Positions 23,298-23,298 of a stretch of 23,298 bases of DNA are shown piece by piece (the stretch's first letter is position 1; the number at the start of each line of letters is the position of its first letter). The notes below the pieces were generated by a model. The model worked only from the letters and a program-made list of their open reading frames with translations, ran no database searches and was not told where the DNA came from. Made by a program: the position numbers and the translations under genes. This DNA is from an uncultured Anaerolineae bacterium (GTDB lineage: Bacteria > Chloroflexota > Anaerolineae > B4-G1 > DUEL01), in assembly GCA_937942115.1 (NCBI GenBank), contig CALDFY010000023.1, positions 1 to 23,298 of the forward strand, read 5' to 3'.

Positions 23298-23298
23298 G

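Overview
The window is GC-rich, uses an ordinary bacterial code, and has short leaders with clear Shine-Dalgarno sites. It looks like a chromosomal segment of a Chloroflexota bacterium, probably Anaerolineae-like. This is an inference from the gene set (a bacterial Elp3, a lipoprotein with an NBR1-type Ig-like domain, a large membrane protein of the PTPS-related/YfhO-like type) and from gaps crowded with palindromic and heptameric repeats. It is not a database result. No rRNA, tRNA, CRISPR array, transposase or phage gene was recognised.

Layout. 1-444: repeat-rich gap. 445-2304 (-): KimA-type potassium importer, divergent from 2482-4617 (+), a multi-domain FAD/iron-sulfur oxidoreductase. Each has a short promoter, and both end before strong hairpin terminators. 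4874-13265 (-): a peptide/nickel-type ABC importer operon read right to left, in the order substrate-binding lipoprotein, permease B, permease C, ATPase D, ATPase F, then two small membrane proteins. 13505-15217 (-): Elp3 tRNA-modification enzyme. 15384-16010 (-): histidine phosphatase. 16182-17450 (-): glycoside-hydrolase-like TIM barrel. 17451-18151: repeat-filled gap. 18152-19720 (+): exported, membrane-anchored multi-domain surface protein. 19779-22957 (+): large PTPS-related membrane protein broken by two homopolymer frameshifts and two in-frame TAG codons. 22958-23298: a string of hairpins between short inverted ends.

The importer is the coherent system of the window. Its genes are packed with ATGA overlaps or 2-10 nt gaps, except for a 436-nt gap after the binding protein. 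Two parts are unusual. The binding protein has its two canonical halves in swapped order (a circular-permutation architecture) plus a C-terminal Ig-like domain. Permease C carries an extra extracytoplasmic domain of about 180 residues between its first membrane helix and the conserved transport core. Together with the two coupled membrane proteins, this suggests a specialised branch of the Dpp/Opp family.

The second theme is repeats. Four arrays of 7-bp units, with three different unit sequences, lie in gene leaders or gaps. Three of them sit directly against the ribosome-binding site or start codon of unrelated genes. A palindromic element with the core GCCACTC(C/T)GCTGCGC starts at or just after several stop codons. 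A GC-rich hairpin element is even read in frame inside the Elp3 N-terminus.
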